A stretch of DNA of 64,000 nt from positions 1-64,000 of the forward strand of contig JALQCR010000013.1 of NCBI GenBank assembly GCA_023336205.1. The letters run 5' to 3'. Position 1 is the stretch's first letter. Each line of letters begins with the position of its first letter. The notes below the pieces were generated by a model. It was not told where the DNA came from. It did no database searches and was given only the letters and a program-made list of their open reading frames with translations. This document shows, in pieces, positions 1-10,013 of this stretch. The DNA comes from Pseudanabaena sp. Salubria-1 (GTDB lineage Bacteria > Cyanobacteriota > Cyanobacteriia > Pseudanabaenales > Pseudanabaenaceae). The translations under genes and the position numbers were made by a program.

Positions 1-77
<77 letters not shown>

Positions 78-204
78 ACTTGTGTTTTTGGTTTTGATTT
101 GTTCTAGCTATTTTCTTATTGCTATATGAGCAAATGCCAGACTCTTGGAAGATTTGGATTGAGTTAAACCGAAAATTAAAGACGGAGCTTTGCGCCGTCT
201 TTAA

Positions 205-576
205 TTATTTTTCGCGCCGAGATGTGCCAGACTCTTGGAAGATCTGGATCGCGTTAAGTGGATCGCTGATAAAATTACCAGATCGATTAACTTTCTGGGG
301 AGAAGCGTTGTAATTTCCAGGGATGACTGGCTGAATCGCCTCAACGTCGAGATTGATATTTTGAATCTTGAGATCGGAACGAGGAGAATCTCTTTCTATT
401 GAAAATTGATCGGTATTTGTAGGCGAGATCGGCTGACCTTGAGCAGGACGTAGGCGATCGGCATCGCCTCTTTGTGGTTGCGTTGATTGCGCAAGTACTG
501 GACTAACCATAGTGCTAGCGATCGCTAGTCCTACGATCGTCAAAACCTGAGAAATGCGTTGATAATGTCTGTTCAT
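205..576 (-). CDS. Hypothetical secreted protein
   Basis: 123-aa ORF with hydrophobic N-terminus ending in an ALA-type signal cleavage region (VLAQS). Confidence 0.6.
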   Translation of the reverse strand: MNRHYQRISQVLTIVGLAIASTMVSPVLAQSTQPQRGDADRLRPAQGQPISPTNTDQFSIERDSPRSDLKIQNINLDVEAIQPVIPGNYNASPQKVNRSGNFISDPLNAIQIFQESGTSRREK

Positions 577-663
577 AAATTCCTCGCATTGGCAGTCAGC
601 GATATTAACTACAATAATCGCCCATTATATTCACAAAAAATAGATACACTCAAATAGCCAACT

Positions 664-945
664 TTAATCTTTAGGTTTTATCACATTTTTAAAGCCTAAT
701 ACCAACAAAATATTTGTGATGGTCAAGAATGACTCAGCACTGCCATGCAACCAATCAACATTGGCTAAAGATTTGCCGTAATGGACTTGAGCATAAATTC
801 CTGCGGGAATCGTAATCGCCACAAATACTAATGTCCCATAAAATCCCCAAAGTCCCAGTTTGGGAAATTGGCGTGATTTGGTGGCAAACCAGAGAAAGGC
901 AAGATAGGGAAATAGAGATAAACCGAATAAGGCTTCTTTGGGCAT
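664..945 (-). CDS. DUF3593-like membrane protein
   Basis: 93-aa ORF KEALFGLSLFPYLAFLWF...; recognised cyanobacterial family, next to DUF2499. Confidence 0.7.
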   Translation of the reverse strand: MPKEALFGLSLFPYLAFLWFATKSRQFPKLGLWGFYGTLVFVAITIPAGIYAQVHYGKSLANVDWLHGSAESFLTITNILLVLGFKNVIKPKD

Positions 946-1048
946 AGTTTTTCATAGCTGTTAGCTATTGGCTATTAGCTATTAGCTCTTTAAATTTACA
1001 ATTTGTAAAAAAAGCTAACAGCTAAAGGCTAACAGCTAATAGCTCAAA

Positions 1049-1387
1049 TTACGATTGAGGTTTTGTGTTGGCAATTTTCCAGATAAAGTAGGCTGAGATC
1101 GCAAGAGTGGTATTGCCAATTAAAGTTAGAGCGGCTTGCACCGTAACTAACCATTCTAAAGAATCAGCATTATCAAAAAAGTGCCAAGTCACGGCGCACA
1201 TCGCACTGACTAAAGCAGGAAACATCGCCCATGCTAAGTTTCGCCAACCGCGATCGGGATTTTGCTTGTCGTATTGCCAAATTAGCCAAATCGCTAAAGT
1301 CCACTCGATGACGCTAGAAATATGAATTACCCATGTGGGCAGAGATAAAGAGTGCATAATTTTTTTGATACTCTCGTGGTGCTTCAC
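1049..1387 (-). CDS. DUF2499-like membrane protein
   Basis: 112-aa ORF HSLSLPTWVIHISSVIEWTLAIWLIWQY...WHFFDN. Confidence 0.75.
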   Translation of the reverse strand: MKHHESIKKIMHSLSLPTWVIHISSVIEWTLAIWLIWQYDKQNPDRGWRNLAWAMFPALVSAMCAVTWHFFDNADSLEWLVTVQAALTLIGNTTLAISAYFIWKIANTKPQS

Positions 1388-1404
1388 GCCATGAAAGTAT
1401 GATT

Positions 1405-2382
1405 TTAATGTTTTGTCTCTCGCATGGCGAGAAATTCGCGAATTTGCCGATCGCTTGGTTGAGCAGTGATCGCACCCATACTTAGTGTAGTTAATGCACC
1501 TGCGGCGCAGGCATAAGCGATCGCTTCATTGGCAAACTTAGGATCGAGCAGATGTGTAAGCGGACGGTGATAAATCTTATGAATAAAGGCAGCTAGAAAA
1601 GCATCCCCCGCACCAGTTGTATCAATCGAATGAACAGGGAAAACAGCATGTTTGGCCTGTCGTTCGCCCAAATAGTAGCGACAATCTTTGTCCCCATTAG
1701 TGAGTAGAATTCCTTCGAGATGACTATAGGCTTGGGATATGGCAGCTGGACTAGTGAGACGAAAGAGTAACTTTGCCTCATCCTCGGTCATTTTCAGGAA
1801 ATCGGTGTACTTCAGCAAGACAGGTAATAGTTTGGCAACCTGCTCAGGATTTTTCCAGAACATCGCTCGCCAATTGACATCAACGACCACCTTTACAAAG
1901 TTTTCTTCCGCCAGCTTCAAAGCACGACCGATCGCTCTAGATGTTTGCGGACTAGATAAGCCCAATGTGCCTAATATCAAAAACTTCGCGTCAGCAAATA
2001 AATGCTCAGGTAAATGCTCGGCAGACATCAAGGTGTCTGCATATACAGTTTGAGCATCGCCATTAAAGCGAGCAAAACTGCGATCGCCTTGAGCATCGCG
2101 GGTGACATATACCTCGCGAGTAGTGGATTCAGGATGCACTTGCACGCCTGAAGTTTCCACACCTGCTGCTCCCAACTGTTTGAGCAAATCGGTTCCTGTA
2201 GCATCTTGGCCAACGCAGCTAATTAAGCTTACTGGTGTTCCCAGCTTGGCCAAACCACAGGCAACATTGGCAGGCGCTCCGCCAAAATAAGGCTTCCAAG
2301 AGCTAACTTGCTCATAAGGAGCACCAATATCTTCAGCTATTTGATCGATTAAAACTTCGCCAAGACAAATTACACGCGGCAT
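1405..2382 (-). CDS. PfkB-family carbohydrate kinase (fructokinase-like)
   Basis: FGGAPANVACGLAKLG and DTTGAGDAFLAAF signatures. Confidence 0.9.
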   Translation of the reverse strand: MPRVICLGEVLIDQIAEDIGAPYEQVSSWKPYFGGAPANVACGLAKLGTPVSLISCVGQDATGTDLLKQLGAAGVETSGVQVHPESTTREVYVTRDAQGDRSFARFNGDAQTVYADTLMSAEHLPEHLFADAKFLILGTLGLSSPQTSRAIGRALKLAEENFVKVVVDVNWRAMFWKNPEQVAKLLPVLLKYTDFLKMTEDEAKLLFRLTSPAAISQAYSHLEGILLTNGDKDCRYYLGERQAKHAVFPVHSIDTTGAGDAFLAAFIHKIYHRPLTHLLDPKFANEAIAYACAAGALTTLSMGAITAQPSDRQIREFLAMRETKH

Positions 2383-2390
2383 AGCGGACT

Positions 2391-5009
2391 TTACGACGAC
2401 ATTTTGGACTTTCGCGATTCAATAATAGCAATAGCTGAATCCACTTTGTCGGGGAATACCACAACTAAACTACTTTGAGGGGCGCTATCCAAGGCGGCTG
2501 TGATGGCTTCTGATTCGTCAAGAATTGTAATACAAGGAATATTAGGATTAATTTCTTGAACTCCCTGACGCAATAAATCGGCGACGACACGAGGGGCACG
2601 ACCACGAAGATCCTTATCTTCTTTAATAAAGATCTGCCCAAACATATTTGCTGCTAGTTGCCCTAATTCGATGATATCCTCATCGCGCCGATCTCCAGGT
2701 GCTCCAATCACACCGATCGCTTCACCTTCCCATTTCTGGATAAAATCTGCGATCGCCTTAAATCCAGCTGGGTTGTGAGCATAATCAACTAGCGCATGAT
2801 ATTTGCCCAAATCAAATAAATTCATGCGTCCAGGGGTTTGCTCAGTCGAAGCCACAAATGAGGAAAGCCCCTGACGAATCTCTTCAATCTGCACGTCTTG
2901 ACAGAATGCGGCTAAACTTGCTGCCAGAGAATTTTGAATATTGAATGCAGCACGACCACCAAGGGTCAATGGTACGTTGACAGCTTCTTCGATTCGCAGC
3001 TTCCAATCACTTTTTAAGATAGTTAGATAGCCTTCTTCATATACTGCGGCAAGTCCACCTTGCTCGATATGAGATTTGATTAAAGGACTATCGGGATCCA
3101 TGCTGAAGTAAGCAACCTTTGCATCCAATTCTTTTGACATGGCAACAACCAATGGGTCATCAGCATTCAGTACAGCATAGCCGCTCGGCAATGTTGTTTT
3201 GACAACTACGCTCTTGAGCCTTGCCAAGTCTTCAATTGTGTCAATGTCACCAATGCCAAGGTGATCGGCGGCAACGTTCATAACTACACCCACATCGCTG
3301 CCATCGAATCCTAATCCCGATCGCAAAATGCCGCCTCTAGCTGTTTCAAGAATCGCAACTTCAACGGTGGGATCGCGCAGGATCACCTGAGCACTGTAAG
3401 GTCCAGTGGTATCACCCTTTTCAACCAAACATTCGCCAATGTAAATACCATCAGTAGTGGTATACCCGACTCGTTTGCCAGTTTGCTTGAAGATATGAGC
3501 AATTAGGCGTGTAGTCGTAGTTTTACCATTTGTCCCCGTGATCGCTACTATTGGCACTCGCGTAGGTGATCCAGGGGGAAACAGCATATTTATGACTGGT
3601 GCGGCCACATTACGCGGTGTGCCAATGCTTGGAGCCGTATGCATTCTGAATCCAGGAGCTGCATTGACTTCCACGATCGCACCATCAGTTTGGCGCACAG
3701 GCAAACTGATATCTTCAGTGACCATATCGATGCCCGCAATATCCAGACCGATAATTCTTGCCACGCGCTCAGCTAGCCAGATATTTTCAGGGTGAATCTC
3801 GTCTGTACGATCAACTGATACGCCACCTGTACTTAAGTTTGCCGTAGCTTTGAGATAGCAAATCTGCCCCGTTGGCGGTACGGATTCTAGCGTGAAGCCT
3901 TGTCTAGCAAGGATATCCATGCTCGTGCGATCAATCTCGATGCGGGTCAAGACGTTATCATGCCCATCGCCACGGCGAGGATCTTGGTTCGTAATTTCAA
4001 TCAATTGCGAAATTGTGGAAACACCATCCCCTGTAATATTTGCTGGGACTCGCTCAGCAACAGCTACAAATTTGCCATTGATCACCAATATGCGATGATC
4101 CCGCCCAGTATGAAATCTTTCGATAATTACTTCTTCAGATACTTCTTGCGCCATATCAAAGGCATCAATCGACTCTTTGATATTACGTATATCAATGGTG
4201 ATCCCGCGTCCATGATTGCCATTTAATGGTTTAATTACAATCGGAAAGCCCCCTACTTCGGCAATCGCATCTTCTAGATATTTAGGCGATCGGATCGTTG
4301 TTCCCCTCGGCACTGGCACACCCGAAGCCCGCAAAATACTCTTTGTCCCTTCCTTGTCGCAGGCTAGCTCAACCGCTAAGATCCCCGTCTTATTCGATAA
4401 AGTTGCCTGAATCCGACTCTGATGAACCCCATATCCAAGCTGAATCATGGCGCGGCTGCCCAGTTCTAACCAAGGAATATTTTGGGCTTTAGCTTCGGCA
4501 ACAATGGACTCAGTACTTGGACCTAATTGACCATCAAGACGAATATCTCTTAAATCCTTGAGATCCTCTTGCAACTCGGTAGTTGCGTAGGTTCCCGTTT
4601 CTAAAATGCTGGTACAAATCCTTACGGCAGCTCGTGCCGCATAACGTCCAGCACCTTCGGTTTGATACTCAAATACGACTTGATAGACATTTTTTTCAAC
4701 AGTTTGTCTAATTGTCCCAAAATCCACCTTCATGCCAACATAGCCTTGAAGTGCGATCGCAATATCTTTAACAATTTCTGCCAAGAAATCAGAGTCACTG
4801 ATATCAGGTCGCTGAGCGATGTCTTTCCCCGCTAGACTTGGTAAAACTTTGCATAAATTTTGATAAAAGCTAATTCGTTGTACTTGAAAATCCTCTAAAT
4901 CTAATCGCACAACTACAAGCTGATGTCGTTGGATACTCCAATAATTTGGACCACGTAATGTCTGGATTTTGAGAATTTTCATAGTCAAGCGTTTTAAAGG
5001 TGCATCCAA
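2391..5009 (-). CDS. cphA: Cyanophycin synthetase
   Basis: 872 aa; ATP-grasp N-terminal half plus Mur-ligase-like C-terminal half (VAITGTNGKTTTTRLIAHI). Confidence 0.97.
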   Translation of the reverse strand: MDAPLKRLTMKILKIQTLRGPNYWSIQRHQLVVVRLDLEDFQVQRISFYQNLCKVLPSLAGKDIAQRPDISDSDFLAEIVKDIAIALQGYVGMKVDFGTIRQTVEKNVYQVVFEYQTEGAGRYAARAAVRICTSILETGTYATTELQEDLKDLRDIRLDGQLGPSTESIVAEAKAQNIPWLELGSRAMIQLGYGVHQSRIQATLSNKTGILAVELACDKEGTKSILRASGVPVPRGTTIRSPKYLEDAIAEVGGFPIVIKPLNGNHGRGITIDIRNIKESIDAFDMAQEVSEEVIIERFHTGRDHRILVINGKFVAVAERVPANITGDGVSTISQLIEITNQDPRRGDGHDNVLTRIEIDRTSMDILARQGFTLESVPPTGQICYLKATANLSTGGVSVDRTDEIHPENIWLAERVARIIGLDIAGIDMVTEDISLPVRQTDGAIVEVNAAPGFRMHTAPSIGTPRNVAAPVINMLFPPGSPTRVPIVAITGTNGKTTTTRLIAHIFKQTGKRVGYTTTDGIYIGECLVEKGDTTGPYSAQVILRDPTVEVAILETARGGILRSGLGFDGSDVGVVMNVAADHLGIGDIDTIEDLARLKSVVVKTTLPSGYAVLNADDPLVVAMSKELDAKVAYFSMDPDSPLIKSHIEQGGLAAVYEEGYLTILKSDWKLRIEEAVNVPLTLGGRAAFNIQNSLAASLAAFCQDVQIEEIRQGLSSFVASTEQTPGRMNLFDLGKYHALVDYAHNPAGFKAIADFIQKWEGEAIGVIGAPGDRRDEDIIELGQLAANMFGQIFIKEDKDLRGRAPRVVADLLRQGVQEINPNIPCITILDESEAITAALDSAPQSSLVVVFPDKVDSAIAIIESRKSKMSS

Positions 5010-5210
5010 TGCCTAAATGTCCAGTGTCTAATCCTAGCGATCTTGTGGATCTTCATTTTGTATAAATTGAACCAAAATCAGATTGATTAATCACAATTTA
5101 TACAGCATATTAGGTGATTTTCACAGAATAACTAACCAAGTATTAGAGTGGGCATTGCCCACCTTAAGGAATGTAGGGAAGGTCTTGCCTACATTCCTTA
5201 CCAAGCTTAG

Positions 5211-6386
5211 TTAAAGTGACTCATCAGTGTGCTGATGCTGTTGTGGCAAAGTTTCAATTCGCCCAGGAATAGGCTTTTGCGTGGGTTGTAACCCTGACAA
5301 CATGCGCGAAAGCTGCAAGCCATCAAGTACAGGCTTCGTCTCACGAATTTTGTGCCAAACCGATCGCGCCATTAGCAAAGAATGACCTTGTCTTTGAGCA
5401 TGAATTCCTTCTAAATAATCTTCGCGTTCAGGCTGATAATCTGCTGAAGATAGTTGCAAGCTGACATTTTCAGCTTGCTTCTCAGGAGATTGCTTAATCA
5501 CTATTTGAGCAATTTGCGAAGTGAGTTCAGGATAAAGCCATGTGTAAGCTGGATGAACCGTAAGCTGACAATGGTGAATCAATTTTTCATCGGGCTGGTT
5601 AACGGTCGGGCGTTGCAACAGCAGATAAAAGTAACCGATCGCTGCTTTACGTTGAGGCTCATAGACATAGCCTGATACATCTTGTAAATGATTGATTAGC
5701 AAAGAACTGTGATTGACAAGTTTGTCGATAGTCTTCGCCCGAAAATCATCGATATTGAGATCGTAAACTTGGCGAATGTGTGGGGGCATCGCAGCTGTAT
5801 CAAGTTGATAAAGCAAGCTGGCATCAGCATTACTGACTGGCATCAAATTTGGCAGGTCAGGAGAATGATGAGCAAGTTCGTGCAGACTAGCGGTATCAAT
5901 TTCCCAATCGGTAAACTGAGCTAAGGGCTGAAATCCATTTTGTCGATAGAGCGCGATCGTATCTTTTTGGTTAATGTCAACCTGTAATACCCATGTCCGC
6001 GCTTCTAGGCAAGATTCTAGACAATAGCGAATCAGTTGTGTGCCAACGTTGTGTTGACCATTCTGAGCTTCAGGCAAAACCACGACGCGATCAATCTGCC
6101 AAGTACTACTGTTGTTATTGAAAGGAGAAACCCGAATAAAGCCTTGAATGATGCCATTACATTCTGAGACATAGGCTCGCACATATGGCTTGAGAAGGGT
6201 TTGCACAGGCGCAGGCAACCAACTGGCTAGCTGGTGCAAGCTAATTTTTTGGCGGCTGCGACAACCGCTGAGATCACTGACCGCAATTTGTTCGAGATCA
6301 TTGGGGGAAGCAAATCGCTGAATAATCTCTAAGTCGCGGTGTTGTAATGGACGGATTGTGTTACCAAGTACTGGGAAAGATTGCAT
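5211..6386 (-). CDS. GNAT-family N-acetyltransferase
   Basis: GNAT core VVVLPEAQNGQHNVGTQLIRYCLESC. Confidence 0.7.
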   Translation of the reverse strand: MQSFPVLGNTIRPLQHRDLEIIQRFASPNDLEQIAVSDLSGCRSRQKISLHQLASWLPAPVQTLLKPYVRAYVSECNGIIQGFIRVSPFNNNSSTWQIDRVVVLPEAQNGQHNVGTQLIRYCLESCLEARTWVLQVDINQKDTIALYRQNGFQPLAQFTDWEIDTASLHELAHHSPDLPNLMPVSNADASLLYQLDTAAMPPHIRQVYDLNIDDFRAKTIDKLVNHSSLLINHLQDVSGYVYEPQRKAAIGYFYLLLQRPTVNQPDEKLIHHCQLTVHPAYTWLYPELTSQIAQIVIKQSPEKQAENVSLQLSSADYQPEREDYLEGIHAQRQGHSLLMARSVWHKIRETKPVLDGLQLSRMLSGLQPTQKPIPGRIETLPQQHQHTDESL

Positions 6387-6566
6387 AGCTACTCATGCCA
6401 GAAAGGGATTTGATCAAAGCTGTAAAAATTAGCACAAATCGTTGCTTATGATTTTAATACATATTTTTTGAATATCGTTCTTATTGAGCATGTCTGCAAA
6501 ATTAAAAGCCCTAAAAACTGTACCGCCCGCAGCGGGGGCGGTACAGTTTTTAGGGCTTTCTTGTTC

Positions 6567-7403
6567 TTAAGAACAGGAAAAAGTCCGATGTTGTAGAGAT
6601 GGCATCTGGCGACGAATTTGGTCTATGCGCGAAGGTTGAATTTCGGCGATCGCTACACCAATGCGATCGCCTGCATCCGCGAGGACGATTCCCCAAGGAT
6701 CGACGATCATCGCATGACCATGGGACTGGCGGCGCGGCGTATGCATTCCCACTTGCGCAGGTGCAATCACATAACTAGTATTTTCAATGGCTCTGGCTTG
6801 TAACAAAACTTGCCAATGATCTTTGCCAGTAAAAGCTGTAAAAGCAGCTGGAACAAACAATACATTTGCCCCATTTTGGGATAAATGACGATAAAGCTCT
6901 GGAAATCTCACGTCATAGCAAACTGATAGTCCCAAGTTGCCGTATTTCTCAGACATATATACAGGTGGAGACTCAGTGCCTGCTAGTATCGTAGCCGACT
7001 CCTGATAAGTATTGCCATCAGGGAGATTTACATCAAATAGATGCATCTTCCGATAACGAGCTAGTTCTTCACCTTCACGCCCGATCAGCAACGCTGTGTT
7101 GTACATCTTGAGCGGTGTTGAATTGTTGTGAGTAACTACTGGCACAGGAAATCCACCACCAAGTAACAAGATTTGATAGCGTTGGGCGATCGTAATTAAA
7201 AACTTTTCGCTCTTTTCTGCTATTTCTGTAGAAAGTCTTGTTTTTTCACTTTCATCACCTAAAAAAGAAAAATTTTCAGGTAAGCAAACTAGTTCTGCAC
7301 CTCGATTTACTGCCAGTTGGATCAAATCTTCTGCTTGAGCAAGATTTTTATCTACATCAGAGACACTGGTCATTTGTACGGCAGCCGCCAAATATGACTT
7401 CAT
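6567..7403 (-). CDS. Carbon-nitrogen hydrolase (nitrilase family)
   Basis: CLPENFSF, YRKMHLFD, LGLSVCYDVRFPELYR (Glu-Lys-Cys triad context). Confidence 0.92.
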   Translation of the reverse strand: MKSYLAAAVQMTSVSDVDKNLAQAEDLIQLAVNRGAELVCLPENFSFLGDESEKTRLSTEIAEKSEKFLITIAQRYQILLLGGGFPVPVVTHNNSTPLKMYNTALLIGREGEELARYRKMHLFDVNLPDGNTYQESATILAGTESPPVYMSEKYGNLGLSVCYDVRFPELYRHLSQNGANVLFVPAAFTAFTGKDHWQVLLQARAIENTSYVIAPAQVGMHTPRRQSHGHAMIVDPWGIVLADAGDRIGVAIAEIQPSRIDQIRRQMPSLQHRTFSCS

Positions 7404-7539
7404 TTCAATCCTTAAAACTTTCCCACATAAATTCAGATGTGCTGTAAAGCACTTAACTTAGATTAACCTGCTATAGCGCTACTGTTGCTATTTTTTATTT
7501 TTAAAAAGAGTCGGCGCGAAGCGCCGACTCTTTTTTGGT

Positions 7540-8214
7540 TTAGCCAAGCTTACCTGTAACAATATAAGCAACTCTTAGCCCCACATTAGTTGCATGATCT
7601 GCCATACGCTCTAAATGATGAATCGCTAATACCATCAACATTACAGGCTCCATTGGCTCTCCACCAAACAGTTTTTGAGCTGCTAATAAGTTATAAATTT
7701 GCTTGTAGTCGTCGTCAACAGCATCGTCCTTTGTTTTAATTTGCAAACCAATATTTTCATCAAGATTGGCTAGAGCTTCTAAACTCATGGCAAGCATGGC
7801 TCGACAGCGATTAGACATTACCTGCAATTCGCCGAGATAGGGTGATGGAGCATAAGGAAAAAGTTTAATGGCAATATCACCAAGATTTTCAGCATAGTCT
7901 CCAATGCGCTCGATATCACGAATTAGCTGCATCAGAGCGCTTAAGAGCCTGAGATCGCGAGCGACAGGAGATTGTAAAGCGATCAGGCTAATACAATCTA
8001 TTTCAATTTGGCGATAGATTTGATCAATTTGTTTGTCCTGAGGATCAATACGAGTTGCGGCTTCTAGGTCACGCTCAAATAGAGCTGCATGAGCTAAGAG
8101 AAATGAATTTTCGACAAGCGCACCCATTCGCAAAGTATCTTGTTCTAGGCGCTGCAATTGGCGTTCAAATTCGCTTCTTGTTCGTTTCTGACGTTGAGAT
8201 GAAGTTTCAATCAT
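7540..8214 (-). CDS. phoU: Phosphate signalling complex protein PhoU
   Basis: 224 aa; RDLRLLSALMQLIRDIERIGDYAENLGDIA and HHLERMADHATNVG. Confidence 0.93.
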   Translation of the reverse strand: MIETSSQRQKRTRSEFERQLQRLEQDTLRMGALVENSFLLAHAALFERDLEAATRIDPQDKQIDQIYRQIEIDCISLIALQSPVARDLRLLSALMQLIRDIERIGDYAENLGDIAIKLFPYAPSPYLGELQVMSNRCRAMLAMSLEALANLDENIGLQIKTKDDAVDDDYKQIYNLLAAQKLFGGEPMEPVMLMVLAIHHLERMADHATNVGLRVAYIVTGKLG

Positions 8215-8434
8215 TGGCTCCCAACAAATTAAATGGGATAAAAAGCGTTCATGAATGGTTTACAAGATTGTGAACATTTGGGGCGCAATCTCATAAACTG
8301 TTTAATCTCACAAACTATTTAGGATTGCTATACATTTAATTTTCTTATCCTAGATATCGTTACATAACTTGTAAAGATCGGCAGTATTTGTAAATACTAT
8401 AAGAAAAATAAGAGGTAGGCTGTCAATTATTCTC

Positions 8435-8920
8435 TCATTGAAAAACAGTTGCTTGAGTTAATTCAGAGGTTGTAAGCTGCCGATCGCGATCTCCATTGCA
8501 TAAAACCAACGTGGTTGAAGAATTTTGCTCAAAGCCAATCTGCTCGTAAAATTTTTGCTGATGAGTGGTCATCAAATATACCCGCTCAACATTGCAAACA
8601 TTGGAATGCGCCAAAACTGTCTGGACTAACTTCCGACCTAAACCAGCGCCGCGATATTCGGGCGCGATGACTACGTCCCAAATTGTTGCCCGATAAATAC
8701 CATCACTAGTAGCACGAGCATGTCCGATTAAGCGATCGCCGTCCCATACTGTAACAACTGGCTTGGAGTTAGAGATGGCGGTTGCTAAACCTGCCAAGGT
8801 TCGTTCCTTTGCCCAAAACGCCCCAATTCGTAATAATCCTTGTAATTGTTCTAAATCGACTTCTTCATGGCGATCGCTAAAGCGAATGTGGCGATGATCC
8901 ATATGCTTACTTTCCCGCAT
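8435..8920 (-). CDS. GNAT-family N-acetyltransferase
   Basis: WDVVIAPEYRGAGLGRKLVQTVL. Confidence 0.88.
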   Translation of the reverse strand: MRESKHMDHRHIRFSDRHEEVDLEQLQGLLRIGAFWAKERTLAGLATAISNSKPVVTVWDGDRLIGHARATSDGIYRATIWDVVIAPEYRGAGLGRKLVQTVLAHSNVCNVERVYLMTTHQQKFYEQIGFEQNSSTTLVLCNGDRDRQLTTSELTQATVFQ

Positions 8921-9025
8921 TGATTAACCCATTTTAGGATTAGGTTTACATACTACTGATCCAGTCAATGTATCTATTTTTGCTAGATCCCTAAAAAAGA
9001 AAGGGCGCTTAGCGCCCTTTCTTTT

Positions 9026-9925
9026 TTATTTAGCTTGCCAAGGCTCAGGTAAGTAGACTTTCTTCGCCAAGCCAACTGCTTGCAAAAGATTGATTACGCC
9101 CCAAGTTGGATCGATTTCCCACCATTTCAAGCCAGACCGTGCCGACTTAGGAAATGCATGGTGATTGTTGTGCCAGCCTTCGCCATAGGTCAAAATTGCT
9201 GCCCACCAAAGGTTTGTGGAATGGTCAGGGGTTTCTGCAAAATTCTTGTAACCCCATTTGTGACAGGCAGAGTTAATCAACCAAGTGCTATGCCAGAGAG
9301 CAACTGATCTTACAGCAACGCCATAAACCAAGAATGATGCTCCTAGCCCAGAGAAAACTTTTTCGCCAATTACATAGAGCAATGCTGCAAGGGGCACTTG
9401 CAACAATAGGAAATAAACATCTAAAAACTTGTAGTAAGGATCGTTGGCAAGATCAGGAGCAAATTTACAGTAATTTGAACGTTGAAAATGTTCAGGCTTG
9501 GAGTACATGATCCACATCATGTGGCTCCACCAAAAACCTTTATTTGCAGAGTAGGGATCTTTTTGATTGTCTTCTGTAAAACCGTGATGCTGGCGATGTC
9601 CACCCACCCAAAATACGGGACCGCCTTGAAGTGCTAATGCTCCAATTGTGGCGATGATGTATTCCAACCACTGAGGCACTTGAAAGCTACGATGGCTAAG
9701 TAAGCGATGATATCCTAAGGTGATGCCGATGCTGCCAAATAACCAATGCAAGAAGACTGTAAGGATTACAGCTTGCCATGAGAAGTAAAAAGGCGCAGCT
9801 AGGGCAGCGAGATGAAAAGCACTGAAGAAGGCAACATTTGTCCAGTTCAGGTTTTGTTCTTTTGAGATGGCTTCAGTAGTGGCGGTCATGAAATAATAAC
9901 TTAAGGGGGGGGTGAGGAGATGCAA
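9026..9925 (-). CDS. Acyl-CoA/acyl-lipid delta-9-type desaturase
   Basis: Histidine boxes HRLLSHR, HRQHHGFTE, GEGWHNNHHAFP. Confidence 0.93.
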   Translation of the reverse strand: MHLLTPPLSYYFMTATTEAISKEQNLNWTNVAFFSAFHLAALAAPFYFSWQAVILTVFLHWLFGSIGITLGYHRLLSHRSFQVPQWLEYIIATIGALALQGGPVFWVGGHRQHHGFTEDNQKDPYSANKGFWWSHMMWIMYSKPEHFQRSNYCKFAPDLANDPYYKFLDVYFLLLQVPLAALLYVIGEKVFSGLGASFLVYGVAVRSVALWHSTWLINSACHKWGYKNFAETPDHSTNLWWAAILTYGEGWHNNHHAFPKSARSGLKWWEIDPTWGVINLLQAVGLAKKVYLPEPWQAK

Positions 9926-9937
9926 GTATCACTTACA
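9921..9937. promoter_or_regulatory. Candidate TetR operator 1 (TGCAAGT-ATC-ACTTACA)
   Basis: Near-palindrome repeated in the same divergent intergenic region. Confidence 0.55.
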
Positions 9938-9971
9938 GTTATGTTAAGTTTAACTTTTTTTTAAGCAATAA

Positions 9972-9988
9972 TGCAAGTAGCACTTGCA
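9972..9988. promoter_or_regulatory. Candidate TetR operator 2 (TGCAAGT-AGC-ACTTGCA)
   Basis: Perfect 7+7 palindrome, same motif as 9921-9937. Confidence 0.6.
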
Positions 9989-10013
9989 AATCATCTCAAT
10001 GGTACATGCTCTC

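Noticed and set aside
119-313. 64-aa plus-strand ORF
   Set aside because: Antisense to the duplicated gene tail and terminator; repetitive MPDSWKIWI arises from the DNA duplication
2391-5009. Missing cphB next to cphA as a novelty
   Set aside because: Gene order varies and cphB may be elsewhere; cannot be judged from one window
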